This document shows positions 24,975-33,266 of a stretch of 41,356 nucleotides of DNA, in pieces. The notes under the pieces were generated by a model. That model ran no database searches. It saw only the letters and a program-made list of their open reading frames with translations, and had not been told where the DNA came from. The position numbers were made by a program, and so were the translations under genes. Source of the DNA: an uncultured Prevotellaceae bacterium. GTDB lineage: Bacteria > Bacteroidota > Bacteroidia > Bacteroidales > Bacteroidaceae. The stretch spans positions 1-41,356 of the forward strand of contig CADCCB010000026.1 in the NCBI GenBank assembly GCA_902799905.1, given 5' to 3'. The first letter of the stretch is position 1. Each line of letters opens with the position of its first letter.

Positions 24975-27956
24975 ATGAACAAACTGTTTTCAGCCATCCT
25001 GTGCGCCTTCATGGTCGCTACGCCTATGACGGCACAGAAGAAGAGCGCCCTCACGTTCGATGCCTATGAATGGGACTTCGGTACGGTCAATGCCGCAGCG
25101 GGTGCCGTGTGTCACACGTTTACGTTCAAGAACAAGTCGAAGGCCGACGTCAAGGTCGTCAAGGCGAATCCCAGTTGTGAGTGCATCACGGCTGTGGTGC
25201 CCGATGGCGCCATTGCCCCAGGCCAGCAGGCCGAGGTCATGGTGGTGTTCCGCCCAGCCCAGTCGATAGGCAAGAGTTTCCGTAGTGTCGAACTGATCGA
25301 TGCCAACGGCAATACGCTTGGCGCCCTGTCTGTCAAGGCCCAGGTGAACGAGGGTGAGGCTGTGACACAATATCCCTACCAGAACACCAGTCTCAGTTAT
25401 GCCGAGCGCGTAGAGAACCTGCTCTCGCTGCTGACACCAGAGGAGAAGGTGGGGCTGATGATGAACAAGTCGGTGTCTATCGACCGTCTGGGCATCCCCT
25501 CCTACAACTGGTGGAGCGAGGCCTGCCACGGTGTGCGCCAGGGGGGCTATACGGTCTACCCGCAGCCCATCGGCATGGCCGCTGCCTTCAATCCTCAGCA
25601 GATGTACGATGTCTTCTCGACCGTCAGCGACGAGGCCCGTGCCAACTGGAACCGCACAGACCATAACGATTCTACGCTCTATCACGTGCCTATGGGCGTC
25701 ACCTATTATCCTGGCAACCCTGAGTTGACCTTCTGGTGTCCGAACGTCAACATCTTCCGTGACCCTCGCTGGGGACGCGGACAGGAGACCTGTGGCGAAG
25801 ACCCCTATCTGAATGCCGTGCTGGGCGTGCAGACCGTCCTCGGCATGCAGGGCAATGACGACAGGTACTTCAAGACGCACGCCTGTGCAAAGCACTATGC
25901 CGTACACAGCGGTCCTGAGCCCCTGCGCCACACGTACAACGCCTCTGTGTCGATGCGCGACCTCTGGGAAACCTACCTGCCGGCCTTCAAGGCGTTGGTG
26001 AAGAAAGGTAACGTGCGCGAGGTGATGTGTGCCTACAACCGCTACGAGGGCGTGCCCTGCTGCACCAGCGACCGTCTGTTGGTCGATATCCTGCGTCGCA
26101 AGTGGAACTACGACGCCATCGTGCTCACCGACTGCGATGCCATCAACAACTTCTATAACAAAGGACAGCACGAGACGCACAAAGACCCGCTGTCGGCTTC
26201 GGTGGATGCCGTGCTCAACGGTACCGACCTGGAGTGCGGCAAGGTGTTCATGGTGCTGACTGAGGCGCTCGACAAGGGGCTCATCCAGGAGAGCACGCTC
26301 GACTACCACCTGCGCAAGACGCTCTATGGGCGTTTCGAACTGGGCATGTTCGACCCTGCCGACATGCTCCCGTGGTCGAAAATTCAGTCTTCGACAATCA
26401 GTTGCGAGGAGCACGATGCCCTGGCCACACAGGCTGCCCGCGAGTCGATGGTGCTGCTGGAGAACAAGAAGATACAAGACGGGCAAGGAGGAAGGAAAGC
26501 GGTTCTCCCGCTTTCAAAAAGCCTGAAGAATATCGCCGTTGTGGGTCCAAATGCCGACGATGTGGAACTGCTGAACGGCAACTACGGAGGAACGCCCACC
26601 AAGGAGCACCAGCATTCGCTGCTGGAAGGCATCCGCAATGCGGTACCTGGCGCCAACGTCTTCTACAAGAAAGCCTGCGAACTGGCTGACGGTGAGACCA
26701 CCATCCACCACCTGCAGGAGTTCAACGACGGCAAGGGTGTGCTGGTCGAGTTCTATAATAATAACGATTTGAGCGGTCAGCCGGTCACGACGGGCTACTA
26801 CAGCGAACTGAACTTCTCTACCTTCGGCGCATGGGGCTTTGCCCAAGGCGTCAGCAAGGACACCCTCTCCGTGCGTGTCAGTGGACAGTATAAGGCCACG
26901 TTTACAGGCGACATGAAGTATACGCTCGCTACTGACAACGGCTACGTGATCAAGGTGAACGGTCAGGTAGTGGAAGAGGCCAAGGGTGGTCGCGGGCGAG
27001 GCGGCTTCGGCTTTGGACGCCGTACGCCCGACTACAAGTCGTTCCCTGTTGAGGAGGGTCAGACCTACGACGTGGTGATTGAGTATAGTCACGGCAACGG
27101 GCAGTTCGCCATGCTGCGTGGTGACATCTGCGAGCGCAAGCCCGTCGAGTTCGACGACCTCGCCCGTGAGGTGAAGGACATGGACGTCATCATCGTCATT
27201 GGCGGCATCTCTGCCCGTATGGAAGGTGAGGGTGGCGACAAGCAGGACATCGAACTGCCTGCCGTACAGCAGCGTCTGGTGAAGGCCATGCATGCTACAG
27301 GCAAGCCTGTCGTGTTCGTCAACTGCTCTGGCTCGGCCATTGCCTTCGGCAGCGTCGAGGGGCAGTACGATGCCCTCCTACAGGCCTGGTATCCTGGTCA
27401 GGGTGGTGCGAAGGCGCTGGCCGACGTGCTCTTTGGTGACTATAACCCCAGCGGCAAACTGCCCGTCACGTTCTATCGCTCGAACAACGACCTGCCTGAC
27501 TTCCTCGACTATTCGATGGAGAACCGTACCTACCGCTACTTCCGCGGTCAGCCACAGTATGCATTCGGTTACGGGCTCTCCTATACGACGTTTGCCTACG
27601 GGAAAGGGAAACTTTCCCGCACCAGTATGAAGGCCGACAGCAAGGTGACGCTCACCGTGCCTGTCACCAATACGGGCAGTCGCGAAGGTGCCGAGATCGT
27701 ACAGGTCTATGTCAAAGCCCTCGACTATCCTGAGGCTCCCATCAAGTCGCTCCGCGGTTTCCAGAAACTGACGCTCTCTGCCGGTCAGACAGCCCAGGCC
27801 ACCATCACCCTCGACAGCGAGGCCTTCGAGTACTACGACCCCTCGATCGACGAACTCTCCACCCGTCCTGGCCGCTACCAAATACTCTACGGCAGTTCGT
27901 CGCTCGACAAGGATCTCCAGGCACTCGACTTCGTAGTGAAGCCCGCGGCTAAATAA
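24975..27956 (+). CDS. Secreted GH3 glycosidase (beta-xylosidase-like) with N-terminal DUF1573 and internal PA14 domain
   Basis: This 993-residue protein has a signal peptide ending TPMTAQ. Residues ~25-125 form a DUF1573 module (FDAYEWDFGTV, SCECITAVVPDGAIAPGQ). The GH3 N-domain (~135-480) has WWSEACHGV, KHYAVHSGPE and the nucleophile Asp386 in VLTDCDAINNF. A PA14-like insert (~580-720) contains a Gly/Arg-rich loop (GGRGRGGFGFGRR). The GH3 C-domain has the acid/base candidates Glu750/Glu752 (RMEGEGGDKQDIELP), and an Fn3-like domain closes the protein. Overall it resembles beta-xylosidase/arabinofuranosidase-type GH3 enzymes; the substrate is inferred. Residues around 507-514 (RKAVLPLS) are encoded by a hairpin repeat. 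The GNAT gene follows after 28 bp. Confidence 0.9.
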   Translation: MNKLFSAILCAFMVATPMTAQKKSALTFDAYEWDFGTVNAAAGAVCHTFTFKNKSKADVKVVKANPSCECITAVVPDGAIAPGQQAEVMVVFRPAQSIGKSFRSVELIDANGNTLGALSVKAQVNEGEAVTQYPYQNTSLSYAERVENLLSLLTPEEKVGLMMNKSVSIDRLGIPSYNWWSEACHGVRQGGYTVYPQPIGMAAAFNPQQMYDVFSTVSDEARANWNRTDHNDSTLYHVPMGVTYYPGNPELTFWCPNVNIFRDPRWGRGQETCGEDPYLNAVLGVQTVLGMQGNDDRYFKTHACAKHYAVHSGPEPLRHTYNASVSMRDLWETYLPAFKALVKKGNVREVMCAYNRYEGVPCCTSDRLLVDILRRKWNYDAIVLTDCDAINNFYNKGQHETHKDPLSASVDAVLNGTDLECGKVFMVLTEALDKGLIQESTLDYHLRKTLYGRFELGMFDPADMLPWSKIQSSTISCEEHDALATQAARESMVLLENKKIQDGQGGRKAVLPLSKSLKNIAVVGPNADDVELLNGNYGGTPTKEHQHSLLEGIRNAVPGANVFYKKACELADGETTIHHLQEFNDGKGVLVEFYNNNDLSGQPVTTGYYSELNFSTFGAWGFAQGVSKDTLSVRVSGQYKATFTGDMKYTLATDNGYVIKVNGQVVEEAKGGRGRGGFGFGRRTPDYKSFPVEEGQTYDVVIEYSHGNGQFAMLRGDICERKPVEFDDLAREVKDMDVIIVIGGISARMEGEGGDKQDIELPAVQQRLVKAMHATGKPVVFVNCSGSAIAFGSVEGQYDALLQAWYPGQGGAKALADVLFGDYNPSGKLPVTFYRSNNDLPDFLDYSMENRTYRYFRGQPQYAFGYGLSYTTFAYGKGKLSRTSMKADSKVTLTVPVTNTGSREGAEIVQVYVKALDYPEAPIKSLRGFQKLTLSAGQTAQATITLDSEAFEYYDPSIDELSTRPGRYQILYGSSSLDKDLQALDFVVKPAAK
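26495..26515 (+). repeat. Coding hairpin repeat H3 (GH3 gene)
   Basis: Arms GAAAGCGG and CCGCTTTC form a perfect 8-bp stem with loop TTCTC, the same loop and core as H1. Here the core is read in another frame, giving KAVLPLS instead of SGSPA. Confidence 0.65.
27599..27619 (+). repeat. Hairpin with the same geometry (H4, weaker relative) in the GH3 gene
   Basis: Arms CGGGAAAG and CTTTCCCG form a perfect 8-bp stem with loop GGAAA (TTTCC on the other strand). The geometry matches H1-H6 but the core sequence does not, so membership is uncertain. Confidence 0.35.
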
Positions 27957-27984
27957 GGTGTCAAAATAACCAATACAAAGAAAA

Positions 27985-28491
27985 ATGATGAAACCACTTT
28001 GCCGAAGAGCAATCAAAAACGACATTCCGCGCATCATACACCTGCTACATCAGGTGAACATGGTGCATCACGTGCTGCGCCCAGACCTTTTCAAGCCTCA
28101 CACCACCAAATATAACGAGCAGGAACTGGAGGCCATGCTCGACGATGAAAGAAAGCCCATCTTTGTATATGCAGATAACAATCAGTCCCCTGAGACGTCA
28201 TGCGCTCAAGGGACTGTGTTGGGCTATGCCTTCTGTCAGATTACCGAAGTCAGGAACCACCTGCTGTTACAGGATATCAAGACGCTGTATATCGACGATA
28301 TCTGCATAGATGAGGATGCTCGTGGTCGACACGTAGGGAAGGCGTTGTATGAACATGTGCTTGACTACGCCCGCTCTATTGGTTGCAACAATATCACCCT
28401 GAATGTGTGGGAGGGCAACGAGCCTGCGTTACGGTTCTATCAGAACATGGGCATGCAGGTGCAAAAGACGACGATGGAGATCTGCCTGTAA
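27985..28491 (+). CDS. GNAT-family N-acetyltransferase
   Basis: This 168-residue cytoplasmic protein has the GNAT fold: N-terminal RRAIKNDIPRIIHLLHQVN, strand LGYAFCQITE, acetyl-CoA-binding motif A (IDDICIDEDARGRHVGKALY, with the R/Q-x-x-G-x-A-type loop RGRHVGKAL), and the C-terminal motif NEPALRFYQNMGM. The substrate cannot be told. ATG at 27988 is an alternative start one codon later. A 12-bp inverted repeat (28183-28216) encodes an extra loop QSPETSCAQG between two beta strands. It lies 28 bp after the GH3 gene and converges on the TlpA-like gene with a 9-bp gap. Confidence 0.88.
   Translation: MMKPLCRRAIKNDIPRIIHLLHQVNMVHHVLRPDLFKPHTTKYNEQELEAMLDDERKPIFVYADNNQSPETSCAQGTVLGYAFCQITEVRNHLLLQDIKTLYIDDICIDEDARGRHVGKALYEHVLDYARSIGCNNITLNVWEGNEPALRFYQNMGMQVQKTTMEICL
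28183..28216 (+). repeat. Inverted repeat embedded in the GNAT gene
   Basis: Arms CAGTCCCCTGAG and CTCAAGGGACTG pair at 11 of 12 positions (plus one G-A mismatch) around a 10-nt loop ACGTCATGCG. It encodes a surface loop that most GNAT proteins lack. Confidence 0.6.
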
Positions 28492-28500
28492 ACTGTTTGT

Positions 28501-29223
28501 TTACTTAGCGTCATTGTCAGGTGCTCCCAGGAGCCTCTGCAGCCTATTGTGCAATGCCTTGCCGCGAAGGGCACGGTCGACGATCTTGCCTTGCGGGTCG
28601 ATGAGGATGTTGTCAGGAATGGCATCAATCTTGTAGATAGGGGCGGCGGCACAACTCCAGCCTTTCAGGTCGGAAATCTGTAGCCACGGCATCTTCAGTT
28701 GGTCGACGGCCTTGACCCATGCCGCATGTTTGTTGTCAAACGAGACGCCGGTCACCTCGAAGCCCTTGGCGTGATACTTGTTGTAAGCCTCCAGCACATT
28801 GGGCATCTCAGCACGGCAGGGACCGCACCACGAGGCCCAGAAGTCGACGAGCCCCCAATGGCCTTCACCTACAACCTCGCTGAGTTTGTGCATCTTGCCG
28901 TCAGGATCGGCCATCTCGAGGTCTGTGTACTGCTGTCCGATGAAGTCCATCTTCGGATCGTCCTTCGGCTTAAACAACTTTTCCACATCGTCTCTTGTCT
29001 TCTTCAAATAGGGGTGGTTGGCAAACACTACCTGCTCTTTGACCAACTCGTCGTAGGCCTCCACGCCATTGTCCACGAAGTAATAGCCAGCAAATGCCAC
29101 AGGTATCAGCGACTGGCGCTCCTCTTCAAACACCTTGTTGGCGAAGTCTATTTGGCTGTCGATGGCCTTGTTCATCTCATCCATGAGTTCATCCTGATGA
29201 GCCATCATTTCTTCCTGGCTCAT
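28501..29223 (-). CDS. TlpA/ResA-like thioredoxin, C-terminal part of a split gene
   Basis: This 240-residue piece holds a thioredoxin-like domain with WCGPC in VDFWASWCGPCRAEMPNV and the downstream cis-Pro-region segment IPDNILIDPQGKI. Such TlpA-like proteins are exported disulfide reductases anchored in or released to the periplasm, but this part has no signal peptide. The signal peptide and DUF4369-like domain are encoded just upstream in the same frame (29266-29601), with one TAA and 13 sense codons between them. Intact homologues are single proteins of ~350-370 residues. Translation could restart at the ATG at 29223, but the product would stay in the cytoplasm. I regard the pair as a recently disrupted gene. 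Confidence 0.75.
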   Translation of the reverse strand: MSQEEMMAHQDELMDEMNKAIDSQIDFANKVFEEERQSLIPVAFAGYYFVDNGVEAYDELVKEQVVFANHPYLKKTRDDVEKLFKPKDDPKMDFIGQQYTDLEMADPDGKMHKLSEVVGEGHWGLVDFWASWCGPCRAEMPNVLEAYNKYHAKGFEVTGVSFDNKHAAWVKAVDQLKMPWLQISDLKGWSCAAAPIYKIDAIPDNILIDPQGKIVDRALRGKALHNRLQRLLGAPDNDAK

Positions 29224-29268
29224 CTTGGCAACCTTTGTGCTCAGTAACCTTTGGGGCAGGTCTGCTTA
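29224..29268 (-). other. In-frame stop and read-through segment splitting the TlpA-like gene
   Basis: The TAA at 29266-29268 is in the same frame as both flanking coding parts. The 14 codons after it read ADLPQRLLSTKVAK and lead directly into MSQEEMM. A single GAA-to-TAA change would explain the break; no frameshift is needed. Confidence 0.7.
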
Positions 29269-29601
29269 CACTTCAAGTTTCGCCAGGCGTTCGTTCAGCG
29301 GCGAACCTTTCAGCGTGCTGTCGTTGATATTGATGATGACAGGCGTGCCGTCGTTGAAGAATTCCGTTTGCCATTTTCTCTTTTCAGCCTTGATGGCCAG
29401 TAAGGCGTCCTTGTCGGCTGTGCCAGAGAACGAGAACTTGGCATCGGCCACGACCATGCTGTCGATAGCCTTCTCTGTCAACTGGTCTATCAGATAGACT
29501 TTTTGGCCGTTTTCAGCGTATGTGCCGCTGACGGCATATCTTACCTGTGCCATTGAGGGCAGGGCTGCCATGACGAATGCTGCTAATAATACTTTCTTCA
29601 T
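29266..29601 (-). CDS. DUF4369-like N-terminal part of the split TlpA-like gene
   Basis: This 111-residue piece starts MKKVLLAAFVMAALPSMAQ, a clear signal peptide. A short beta domain of the DUF4369 type follows (YAVSGTYAENGQKVYLIDQL, FSFSGTADKDALLAIK, NDGTPVIININDSTLKGSPLNERLAKLEV). It ends at a TAA where homologues continue into a helical linker and thioredoxin domain. The chosen start is supported by the promoter at 29659-29666; the frame extends upstream to 29709, but that part crosses the promoter and repeat sequence. Confidence 0.75.
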   Translation of the reverse strand: MKKVLLAAFVMAALPSMAQVRYAVSGTYAENGQKVYLIDQLTEKAIDSMVVADAKFSFSGTADKDALLAIKAEKRKWQTEFFNDGTPVIININDSTLKGSPLNERLAKLEV

Positions 29602-29658
29602 TGCTTTCTTTTTTATGATGGTTTTCTCTATGTCTATTATGGCTCTTCGAGTCAGCCG

Positions 29659-29666
29659 CAAAGATA
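29659..29666 (-). promoter_or_regulatory. Bacteroidetes -7 element for the split TlpA-like gene
   Basis: TATCTTTG on the minus strand lies 57 bp upstream of the MKKVLL start codon. Confidence 0.55.
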
Positions 29667-29696
29667 CGACAAAATCTGCAAACTCTTCTGTCCTCA

Positions 29697-29795
29697 GTTC
29701 ATAATTCATGGTTCAGAGTTCATAATTGTGACGTATTTAAATTTAATTAACCAAATAACCTCTAAACAATGAACCCAGAACAATGAACTCTGAAC
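29697..29795. repeat. Low-complexity inverted and direct repeats between divergent genes
   Basis: GTTCAGAGTTCAT (29711-29723) and its exact complement (29783-29795) form a 13-bp inverted repeat. GTTCATAATT occurs at 29697 and 29718, and AACAATGAAC at 29765 and 29779. The style resembles the CTGAGAACTGAGAG repeat inside mutY. Confidence 0.65.
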
Positions 29796-29804
29796 TAAAT
29801 TGCT

Positions 29805-29812
29805 TATCTTTG
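29805..29812 (+). promoter_or_regulatory. Bacteroidetes -7 element for the small gene and GH28 gene
   Basis: TATCTTTG lies 18 bp before the ATG at 29831. It rules out the earlier ATG at 29783, which would be upstream of the transcription start. Confidence 0.55.
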
Positions 29813-29830
29813 CACCATATCCTAAAGCAT

Positions 29831-30112
29831 ATGGAAACAAACTGCAAGCGCCGTGACATACGCGACATATTGGGCGACCACTGGGAGAACGACCTCGGAG
29901 CGATGGAACAGGCTTTCGTATGGACTGCCGAAGAGCAGCGCAAGTTGGACGAAGCATACAACGCAGGTACCAACGGACGCTCACCCTATTGCGACGACCT
30001 CAGCCTCTATTCCAATCTGTTGCGCAGCATGGTGAAGAGGCGGCTGTGGGAGATGTCGAGGTGCGTGGACGACCCCTCGCTCAAGGAGTGGCTCCTGCAA
30101 CAATGCCGGTAG
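29831..30112 (+). CDS. Small uncharacterised protein
   Basis: This 93-residue soluble protein is one I do not recognise. It is mostly helical by composition, rich in Arg, Glu and Trp (DILGDHWENDL, FVWTAEEQRKLDEAYNAG, LWEMSRCVDDPSLKEWLLQQ), with four cysteines and no signal peptide or membrane segment. The start was chosen from the promoter position. It lies 50 bp before the GH28 gene on the same strand and may share its transcript. Confidence 0.65.
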   Translation: METNCKRRDIRDILGDHWENDLGAMEQAFVWTAEEQRKLDEAYNAGTNGRSPYCDDLSLYSNLLRSMVKRRLWEMSRCVDDPSLKEWLLQQCR

Positions 30113-30162
30113 AGAACAGATTATTCAAAAATACTAAACAATCAGAAAAAACAAACAAAACT

Positions 30163-31584
30163 ATGACGAAAAGGTTATGGATGACGGGCTGTCTGCTGAT
30201 GGCCGTGCTCGGTCTTGCCGCAGCCGATTATGAGAAGTACTACACGAACCTGCCTACGGAGGTGAAGGCGGTAGTCAAGGTGGAGATTCCTGCCAATGTG
30301 GTGACGCTGACCGACTGCGGAGCCGTGGGCGATGGCGTGACACTCTGTACGGAGGCTTTTGAAAAGGGCATCTCACGACTCTCGAAGATGGGCGGAGGAC
30401 GGCTGGTGGTGCCGCAGGGCGTGTGGCTCACAGGACCCGTCATGCTGAAGGACAACATCGAACTGCACCTGGAGAAAAACGCCCTGGTGGTGTTCGCTCC
30501 AGACAAGTCGCTCTATCTCGACAAGAGTCCTGATGCCAAGCGCGTCTATCCTTGCATACGGGCCTCGAAGCGTACCAATATCGCCATCACGGGCGAGGGC
30601 ATCCTCGACGGAGGCGGCCAACAATGGCGACCTGTGAAGCGCAACAAGATGAGTGATGTGGAGTGGAACCAGTATCTGGCTATGGGCGGACAGGTGACAG
30701 AGAAGGGCGACCTGTGGTACCCCTGGCAGATGAAGAACGGCTATGCCGACATTGCCAACACGCCTCAGGAACAGGAGGCGATGCGCAACGACCTCATCCG
30801 ACTGACCGACTGTCGTAACGTGCTCGTGGAGGGTGTAACGATTCAGAACGCCCCTCGTTTCCACCTGCATCCCTGCTACTGCGAGAATGTCATCATCGAC
30901 GGCGTCACCGTACGCTCGGAGTGGAATGTGCAGAATGGCGACGGCATCGACCTGAGCGACTGTCATCAGGCACTCATCGTCAACTCGACGGTCAGCGTGG
31001 GCGATGATGGTATCTGCATGAAGAGCGGCAGACCCTCGAAGAGTCACCCCATCAGCGGCTGTGAGGATATCGTTGTGATGAACAATACGGTGAATCATGC
31101 ACACGGTGGCTTCGTGTTTGGCAGTGAGACGGCGGCTGGCATGAAGCGTATGGTGGTGCGCAACAATACGTTCAGCGGCACCGATGTTGGCCTGCGCTTC
31201 AAGAGTGCGCTGAGTCGTGGCGGCCGTTCTGAGCAGATCTTCATCAGCCACATCATGATGAACGACATCTCTGGCGAAGCCATCAGTTTCCAGTGTGACT
31301 ACGTGGATCGTCCTGCAGGCAGGGATAACGCCACGCCGACCTATACTGAGGAGCAGCGACGCTGGGCCCCTGAATTCCAGGATATCCATATCTCGGATGT
31401 GGTCTGTCACGGCTGCAAGACGGGGATCGTAGCCAAAGGTATCACAGGCCTTGATTGTGTACACGACATCGACATCAGCAATTGCACCATCGTCTATCAC
31501 AAAACCGATAAGCAGATAGACGAAAAAACAGCCCTCATCACTCTCACCGGCTGCCGCCTGGTAAAAATGATGAGGGACAAATGA
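30163..31584 (+). CDS. Secreted GH28 pectinase (polygalacturonase-type)
   Basis: GH28 enzymes hydrolyse the galacturonan or rhamnogalacturonan backbone of pectin by inversion. This 473-residue protein has a signal peptide ending LAAA and a right-handed beta-helix. The catalytic signature is present: Asp260 in NGDGIDLSDC, Asp281/Asp282 in VGDDGICMKSG, His314 in HAHGGFVFGSE, and GLRFKSALSRGG for the RIK-type motif. Its 'NGDGID' form and GRP/K context resemble exo-acting bacterial members. Rhamnogalacturonan breakdown would yield rhamnose, whose catabolism ends at lactaldehyde, the AldA substrate. The upstream frame extends far beyond the signal peptide, but the ATG before MTKRLW is clearly the start. 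Confidence 0.88.
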   Translation: MTKRLWMTGCLLMAVLGLAAADYEKYYTNLPTEVKAVVKVEIPANVVTLTDCGAVGDGVTLCTEAFEKGISRLSKMGGGRLVVPQGVWLTGPVMLKDNIELHLEKNALVVFAPDKSLYLDKSPDAKRVYPCIRASKRTNIAITGEGILDGGGQQWRPVKRNKMSDVEWNQYLAMGGQVTEKGDLWYPWQMKNGYADIANTPQEQEAMRNDLIRLTDCRNVLVEGVTIQNAPRFHLHPCYCENVIIDGVTVRSEWNVQNGDGIDLSDCHQALIVNSTVSVGDDGICMKSGRPSKSHPISGCEDIVVMNNTVNHAHGGFVFGSETAAGMKRMVVRNNTFSGTDVGLRFKSALSRGGRSEQIFISHIMMNDISGEAISFQCDYVDRPAGRDNATPTYTEEQRRWAPEFQDIHISDVVCHGCKTGIVAKGITGLDCVHDIDISNCTIVYHKTDKQIDEKTALITLTGCRLVKMMRDK

Positions 31585-31611
31585 TATAGGTTTACAGTAT
31601 TTTTCCTAAGA

Positions 31612-32511
31612 CTACACCAGGTGACTGATGAGATCCTCACGGTCGCCTGGCAGCATGTCGATGACAGGAATCTCGATCATCGTGTAGCAGCCGGGCTGCA
31701 GGCGCATGGAGGCACGAGCCACGTTGACCAGCACCTGACCAGTGAGCGCAGGATTGTTGATTGACATGTTGAACTCAAGGCGCTGGTTCTGGGTCTTGCC
31801 TGAGACGCCCTTGCGCACGAGGTGTACGCCGTGGCCCATGTCACGCACGTCATCAACGCTCTCCACCTGGAACACATGGGTCTCGTCGCTGGCGAAGTAG
31901 GGGTCGGCCTTGATGGCTGCCGTCACCTCCTCCAGGCTGGCACCATCCTCCAGTTCAACATAGACCATGCGGCGATGGATGCCCTCGCCGAGAGGAATGG
32001 TCATCGAAAGGGCGTTCTTCACGCCAGCCTTCGAGCGCACGCATACGCTGTGGCCCATCGACATGCCTGGGCCGAAATTGGTGTATGAGAGTCCCTTGGG
32101 GGCAAGGCTCTGCATGAGTGTGCGCACGATGGAGTCGCTGCCTGGGTCCCATCCGGCGGCAATGACGCTGACGGTATTGGTCTTCTTGTTCAGTTCCATC
32201 AGGTTTCGGCGATAGTCGCGAATCAGGGTGTGGATGTCGAAAGAGTCGACGGTATTGATGCCCAGAGGGAGAATCTGCCTGGCATATTCTTCGCAAGAGC
32301 GGGTCGGGGTGGCGAGAATGGCCACGTCGACATCCTTCAGTTCGCGGATATCCTTCACTACTTCGTACTGTGCCAGTTCAGCAGGCTTGTTGTCTGCGCC
32401 ATTGCGACGTACGATGCCTGCTACTTCGAAGTCGGATGCTGCCTCGAGGGCCTCGAGTGCATACTTTCCAATGTTGCCGTAACCTACGACGGCTGCTCTG
32501 ATTTTTTTCAT
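31612..32511 (-). CDS. ddh: meso-Diaminopimelate D-dehydrogenase
   Basis: Ddh (EC 1.4.1.16) makes meso-diaminopimelate in one step from tetrahydrodipicolinate with NADPH and ammonia, bypassing the succinylase route to lysine and peptidoglycan precursors. The 299-residue protein has the Rossmann motif VVGYGNIGKYALEAL at the N-terminus. Substrate-domain stretches include VIAAGWDPGSDSIVRTLMQ, NFGPGMSMGHS and PGCYTMIEIPVIDMLPG. Length is normal for the Bacteroidetes type. It has its own strong promoter and converges on the GH28 gene with a 27-bp gap. Confidence 0.93.
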   Translation of the reverse strand: MKKIRAAVVGYGNIGKYALEALEAASDFEVAGIVRRNGADNKPAELAQYEVVKDIRELKDVDVAILATPTRSCEEYARQILPLGINTVDSFDIHTLIRDYRRNLMELNKKTNTVSVIAAGWDPGSDSIVRTLMQSLAPKGLSYTNFGPGMSMGHSVCVRSKAGVKNALSMTIPLGEGIHRRMVYVELEDGASLEEVTAAIKADPYFASDETHVFQVESVDDVRDMGHGVHLVRKGVSGKTQNQRLEFNMSINNPALTGQVLVNVARASMRLQPGCYTMIEIPVIDMLPGDREDLISHLV

Positions 32512-32542
32512 AATTCTTTGTGTTGTGTGATGAATTTGGCTG

Positions 32543-32573
32543 CAAAATTACGCTTTTTTGCCGATATGACAAA
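32543..32573 (-). promoter_or_regulatory. Promoter for ddh
   Basis: On the minus strand TTTG (32570-32573), 19 bp, then TAATTTTG (32543-32550) exactly fits the Bacteroidetes consensus, 31 bp upstream of the start codon. Confidence 0.75.
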
Positions 32574-32639
32574 CAATTATGCAATAAAATTAGCGTCTGG
32601 GCGTTAATTCTACTGTATATATACAAAAAAGGTAACAGT

Positions 32640-33266
32640 ATGATAGAATACATCAGGGGCGAGTTGACAGAACTCACTCCCGCTCTGGCTACCATAGAGG
32701 CGGCCGGTGTGGGCTACGGACTGAATATCTCGCTGACCACCTATTCTGCTTTGCAGGGTGTCAAGCCAACGGTTAACGGCCAGAAGCCAATAGCCAAACT
32801 CTACGTCTATGAAGCCATCCGCGAAGATGCCTACGTGCTCTACGGCTTCTATAATAAGAAGGAACGCGAGATGTTCATGCTGCTGATTTCTGTCAGCGGG
32901 GTGGGCGCGAATACGGCCCGCATGATGCTCTCGTCGATGAGTGTGTCAGAACTCTGTACAGCCATTTCTACTGGCAATGCACGCCTCATACAGAGCATTA
33001 AGGGCATCGGCAAGATGACGGCCCAGCGCATCATCGTCGATCTTCGCGACAAGATTGTGACGATGGGTGTTGCCGACGAGATTCCTGCTGGTGGCCAGAT
33101 GGCTGCGCCAGTGGACAATGCCGTGAAGGACGAGGCTGTGTCGGCCCTGACGATGTTGGGCTTTGCACCTGCTCCCACGCAGAAAGTGGTGTTGCAGATT
33201 CTGCAGGAGCAGCCTACGCTGCCTGTTGAACAGGTGGTGAAGTTGGCGCTGAAACAAATTAAATAA
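32640..33266 (+). CDS. ruvA: Holliday junction branch migration protein RuvA
   Basis: RuvA binds Holliday junctions as a tetramer and loads the RuvB motor. The 208-residue protein has the OB-fold N-domain ([40 protein letters not shown]), the double helix-hairpin-helix domain ([16 protein letters not shown] and [20 protein letters not shown]), and the flexible-linked C-domain ([17 protein letters not shown]). About ten extra residues ([11 protein letters not shown], ~42-52) sit in an OB-fold loop and are encoded by repeat-like DNA. The ATG at 32640 is the family start. No clear plus-strand promoter is visible in the 128-bp ddh-ruvA spacer. Confidence 0.93.
   Translation: MIEYIRGELTELTPALATIEAAGVGYGLNISLTTYSALQGVKPTVNGQKPIAKLYVYEAIREDAYVLYGFYNKKEREMFMLLISVSGVGANTARMMLSSMSVSELCTAISTGNARLIQSIKGIGKMTAQRIIVDLRDKIVTMGVADEIPAGGQMAAPVDNAVKDEAVSALTMLGFAPAPTQKVVLQILQEQPTLPVEQVVKLALKQIK
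32763..32797 (+). repeat. Repeat-like insertion in ruvA
   Basis: AAGCCAACGGTTAACGGCC is followed by AGAAGCCAATAGCCAAA. It resembles AAGCCAACCGCTAAAGGCC at 23327-23345 near the end of the C10 gene. It falls exactly where RuvA has an extra OB-fold loop. Confidence 0.4.
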
